From Bacillus sp. F19 (GTDB lineage: Bacteria > Bacillota > Bacilli > Bacillales > Bacillaceae), in assembly GCA_023823795.1 (NCBI GenBank), contig CP085710.1:3746001-3810000 (forward strand): a DNA stretch of 64,000 bases, written 5' to 3'. The position numbers and the translations under genes were made by a program. Positions 61,483 through 64,000 of the stretch are shown piece by piece. Within the stretch, counting starts at the first letter, position 1. Every line of letters starts with the position of its first letter. Below the pieces are notes generated by a model. The model was not told where the DNA came from, did no database searches, and saw only the letters and a list, made by a program, of their open reading frames with translations.

Positions 61483-62007
61483 ATGACAGACCAAAATAAT
61501 AAAATTCCTTTTAAGGAAGAGAATTATACCCATAATATCGACCGTAATGGTGAGAGAACACTTGACCGCAGAGGGTTCATGAAAACTCTTGTTGGTGCTG
61601 CAGGGCTGTTTGCCGTTTCTTCCTTGCCTTGGGGAGCGGTAGCTGCAAAGGAACTGATGAAACTAGGAGACAAAGAATATCCGAAAACAAAGATTGCAGA
61701 TGTAAAAGATATCGCTGTTGGAGATTCAGTAGACTTTAGCTTTCCTTCTGAGCATGACAGCGCAATTCTTATTCGTTTGAGTGAGAAAAAATATGTAGCT
61801 TTTCAAAACGCATGCACCCATCTTCGCTGTCCAGTTTTTTGGAAAAAGGAAGAAGGAGAAATGATCTGTCCTTGTCATCATGGGAAGTTTGATGCTCACA
61901 CTGGTGCACCTACTGCAGGGCCGCCGCGCCGACCGCTTCCTGAAATTACATTGAAGATCGAAAATGGCTCAATCTATGCGGTAAGGGTGAAACGTTATGA
62001 AGCGTAG
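61483..62007 (+). CDS. Rieske [2Fe-2S] protein with Tat signal
   Basis: This 174-residue protein has a Tat motif RRGFMK near residue 29 followed by a hydrophobic segment (TLVGAAGLFAVSSLPWGAVAA). It is therefore probably exported and anchored outside. The Rieske site is CTHLRCP...CPCHHGKFD (Cys-X-His and Cys-X2-His), and a GPPRRPL segment follows. The last residues overlap the next gene by 11 bases. A Rieske subunit is not a usual partner of NasC or Nar enzymes. Confidence 0.9.
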   Translation: MTDQNNKIPFKEENYTHNIDRNGERTLDRRGFMKTLVGAAGLFAVSSLPWGAVAAKELMKLGDKEYPKTKIADVKDIAVGDSVDFSFPSEHDSAILIRLSEKKYVAFQNACTHLRCPVFWKKEEGEMICPCHHGKFDAHTGAPTAGPPRRPLPEITLKIENGSIYAVRVKRYEA

Positions 62008-62194
62008 CTGGATCGGTGTCATTTTATTATGTTGCATCTTAATGATGAATATCGTGTTTACTCAATTTTTGGTTCACCAATTTTATTATGAAAACTATGA
62101 GAGAACCATTCTTTATACGTGTATCAACCTTCTGTTATTTCCTGTAGCTCTCTTTATCTATAAAAATGAAAAACGGAAAGGCGGTTCAAAATGA
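61997..62194 (+). CDS. Small two-helix membrane protein, unknown function
   Basis: This 65-residue protein has two hydrophobic helices (WIGVILLCCILMMNIVFTQFLV and TILYTCINLLLFPVALFIY) and a basic C terminus (KNEKRKGGSK). It overlaps the Rieske gene by 11 bases and the next gene by 4 bases, so it is translationally coupled. No family was recognised. It may be an assembly or structural subunit of the membrane complex. Confidence 0.75.
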   Translation: MKRSWIGVILLCCILMMNIVFTQFLVHQFYYENYERTILYTCINLLLFPVALFIYKNEKRKGGSK

Positions 62195-62508
62195 AAATGA
62201 ATAATGAAACGCTGATCGATTTTTGTTTTATCCGCAGTATATGTGAAGGCTTTAAAAAAGAGGTTGATGAACTGCTTCAGTCCTTGTTTATGGAACATCA
62301 TCTTTATTGGTATCTGGACGAAAGACAAGATGCTGGTGCAGTTATCATTGTCGCTGAACTGCGCGGAATGAGTATGTGGGAATCAGAAGAGGAAGTTTTA
62401 AACTTTTTAGAGAAGCGAGGGACCTCTCAATTTTGGGAGTACCTCCAAGGATATCAAATTCAAGTTTTCTCTGATAAGAAGGGTTGTGGAAGCTGTGGAA
62501 GCCGTTAA
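62191..62508 (+). CDS. Hypothetical acidic protein with CGSCGS tail
   Basis: This 105-residue soluble protein overlaps the preceding gene by the ATGA junction. It ends in KKGCGSCGSR, a Cys-X2-Cys pair at the extreme C terminus. The core is acidic and helical with several tryptophans and tyrosines. I do not recognise it; the context suggests a chaperone or maturation factor for the molybdoenzyme, like NapD or NarJ by role but not by sequence. Confidence 0.7.
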   Translation: MKMNNETLIDFCFIRSICEGFKKEVDELLQSLFMEHHLYWYLDERQDAGAVIIVAELRGMSMWESEEEVLNFLEKRGTSQFWEYLQGYQIQVFSDKKGCGSCGSR

Positions 62509-62770
62509 CATAACAGCACTCGAACGGTTTAAATCGGGGGTAGTTTCTGTGGTGGTGCATGGTGAACAGGGTGAGGAAACACCTCCATCACTGACTAAAA
62601 CAATTAAAAGACTTCAAAAATGCCCTGATCAAACACACCTTCGAATTTATTTTGATGCGGTTAATTTTCTTGCCGTTCCTTTAACTTCTGATGTGAAATG
62701 GACAGAAAAAGTCTGGACTGCCTACGACAAAGACTGCATACTTTATTACGTAATTAAAAAGGAGAGCTAA
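62486..62770 (+). CDS. Hypothetical 94-residue protein
   Basis: This small soluble protein overlaps the end of the previous gene by 23 bases (GTG start at 62486) or 14 bases (GTG at 62495). The AAGGG site favours neither clearly. No motif was recognised. It is followed 2 bases later by the transporter gene, so it belongs to the operon. Confidence 0.6.
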   Translation: MEAVEAVNITALERFKSGVVSVVVHGEQGEETPPSLTKTIKRLQKCPDQTHLRIYFDAVNFLAVPLTSDVKWTEKVWTAYDKDCILYYVIKKES

Positions 62771-62772
62771 TC

Positions 62773-64000
62773 ATGAATAAAAACATTCAGCTGCCGCTCC
62801 AAACCTTAAATCTAGTGGCAGGATTTATGGTATGGGTATTGATATCATCTTTGCTGCCATTTATTAAAGAAGACATCTCGATTCCTGCTAGCCAGCTTGC
62901 TATGGTAACCGCTATACCGGTTGTTTTGGGGTCTCTTCTAAGGATTCCTCTGGGTTACATGGCTAACCTTTTTGGAGCAAGAAAGATTTTTATGTTCAGT
63001 TTTATCCTTTTGCTTTTTCCCGTTTATTACCTTAGTGAAGCGAACTCTATTACTGATTTATTGATCGGAGGATTATTCCTTGGCATAGGTGGAGCGGTGT
63101 TTTCAGTAGGTGTAACATCCCTTCCAAAATATTATGGAAAAGAAAAGCATGGATTCGTTAACGGAGTATACGGTGCAGGAAACCTTGGTACGGCCATCAC
63201 GGCATTTTCCGCTCCGGTTGTTGCCATGCAGCTGGGCTGGTCTGTAACGATGAAGCTTTATCTTGTCCTATTAGGCGTCTTTATACTATTAAACTTTGTT
63301 TTTGGTGATAAAACAGAAAGAAAAGTGGCAACTCCATTAATGGAACAGATTAAAGGTGTTTATAAGAATGAGAGAATGTGGCTTTTCTGCTTATTTTATT
63401 TCATTACATTTGGTTCATTTGTAGCTTTTACAATCTATCTTCCTAACTTTCTCGTAGCGAACTTCGGGCTAGAAAAGGTGGATGCAGGTCTCCGGACAGC
63501 GGGCTTTATCGTAGTAGCAACTGTTATGAGGCCAGTAGGGGGATGGTTGGCGGACCGGTTTAACTCACTCGTTTTATTGATGGGCGTATTTTTTGGATTT
63601 ACCGTTTCTGCAATCTTGCTTTCTTTTGCTCCATCCATTCAGTTATATACAGTCGGCTGTTTAACTATCGCATTTTGTGCGGGCATGGGAAATGGTGTAA
63701 TTTTCAAACTTGTGCCGATGTACTTTCAGAAACAGGCAGGTATTGTAAATGGTATCGTATCAGCGATGGGCGGTCTTGGAGGCTTCTTTCCGCCGCTATT
63801 ATTAGCGATCATCTATAATATTACAGGGCAGTATGCGATCGGCTTTATGGCTCTTTCACAGGTTGCACTTGCAAGTCTCGTGCTTGTGATATGGATGTAT
63901 TATCATGATAAGCTGAGCTTGTCTAATCAGATTATCAAAAATACAGGCGAGGGGATTATGGTTACCGATACAAACCAAAAGATCATCTCAGTCAACAAAG
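62773..64000 (+). CDS. NarK-like nitrate/nitrite transporter (MFS) fused to a PAS domain, cut by window edge
   Basis: The first 385 or so codons form a 12-helix MFS transporter of the NarK/NasA type, with the glycine-rich signatures GIGGAVFSVGV and GVYGAGNLG in helix 5 and FCAGMGNGVIF in the second half. After the last helix (LASLVLVIWMYYHD) the frame continues without a stop to 64000. It reads IIKNTGEGIMVTDTNQKIISVNK, the start of a PAS domain. The remaining domains lie beyond the window. The start is ATG at 62773, after GGAGAG. It probably couples nitrate transport or sensing to a signalling output. Confidence 0.85.
   Translation, partial: MNKNIQLPLQTLNLVAGFMVWVLISSLLPFIKEDISIPASQLAMVTAIPVVLGSLLRIPLGYMANLFGARKIFMFSFILLLFPVYYLSEANSITDLLIGGLFLGIGGAVFSVGVTSLPKYYGKEKHGFVNGVYGAGNLGTAITAFSAPVVAMQLGWSVTMKLYLVLLGVFILLNFVFGDKTERKVATPLMEQIKGVYKNERMWLFCLFYFITFGSFVAFTIYLPNFLVANFGLEKVDAGLRTAGFIVVATVMRPVGGWLADRFNSLVLLMGVFFGFTVSAILLSFAPSIQLYTVGCLTIAFCAGMGNGVIFKLVPMYFQKQAGIVNGIVSAMGGLGGFFPPLLLAIIYNITGQYAIGFMALSQVALASLVLVIWMYYHDKLSLSNQIIKNTGEGIMVTDTNQKIISVNK

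Overview
The window comes from a low-GC, endospore-forming Bacillaceae bacterium. The evidence is the run of sporulation genes (spoVB, bofC, safA, coxA, spo0B, spoIVFA/FB, spoIIB) and a gene order from recD2/yrrB to comC that follows the Bacillus subtilis chromosome almost gene for gene. Species cannot be fixed from the sequence alone. RNase E/G beside rplU, and remnants of a pilMNO/pilC cluster beside spoIIB, are features B. subtilis lacks but other Bacillaceae have.

Positions 1-57200 are conserved backbone, nearly all on the minus strand. The order is: recD2 (cut by the window edge) and yrrB; the tRNA-thiolation and cysteine block mnmA-yrvO-cymR; rarA (+) followed by three tandem palindromic elements; tcdA and 6S RNA; hisS-aspS behind a T-box; a cell-wall amidase and a 52-bp tandem repeat array; dtd-rel-apt-recJ; lapA-like, secDF, comN; spoVB (+), yrbG; yajC-tgt-queA-DUF2905-ruvB-ruvA; bofC, coxA, safA; the NAD block nadB-nadC-nadA diverging from nifS-nadR; pheA/pheB; obg-spo0B; rplU-prp-rpmA behind an L21 leader; rng; spoIVFA-FB; minCD; mreBCD; radC; maf; spoIIB.

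Positions 54234-57400 hold a decayed type IV pilus cluster. pilO is split by one TAG codon. pilM and pilN are fused remnants across a large deletion. A pilin gene has lost its N-terminal half. pilC has frameshifts and stops, and its two surviving halves lie on opposite strands. Only the prepilin peptidase gene (comC/pilD) is intact.

Right after this ruin, on the plus strand and running off the window end, is a tightly coupled operon for nitrate-type metabolism. It encodes a NarI-like membrane protein with a cytoplasmic four-cysteine tail, a NasC/NapA-class molybdopterin oxidoreductase, a four-cluster ferredoxin subunit, a Tat-exported Rieske protein, three small proteins of unknown function, and a NarK-like transporter that continues in frame into a PAS domain. 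A terminator hairpin stands between any upstream promoter and the first ribosome binding site, which suggests attenuation. This operon, and the transporter-PAS fusion in particular, is the least conventional part of the window.
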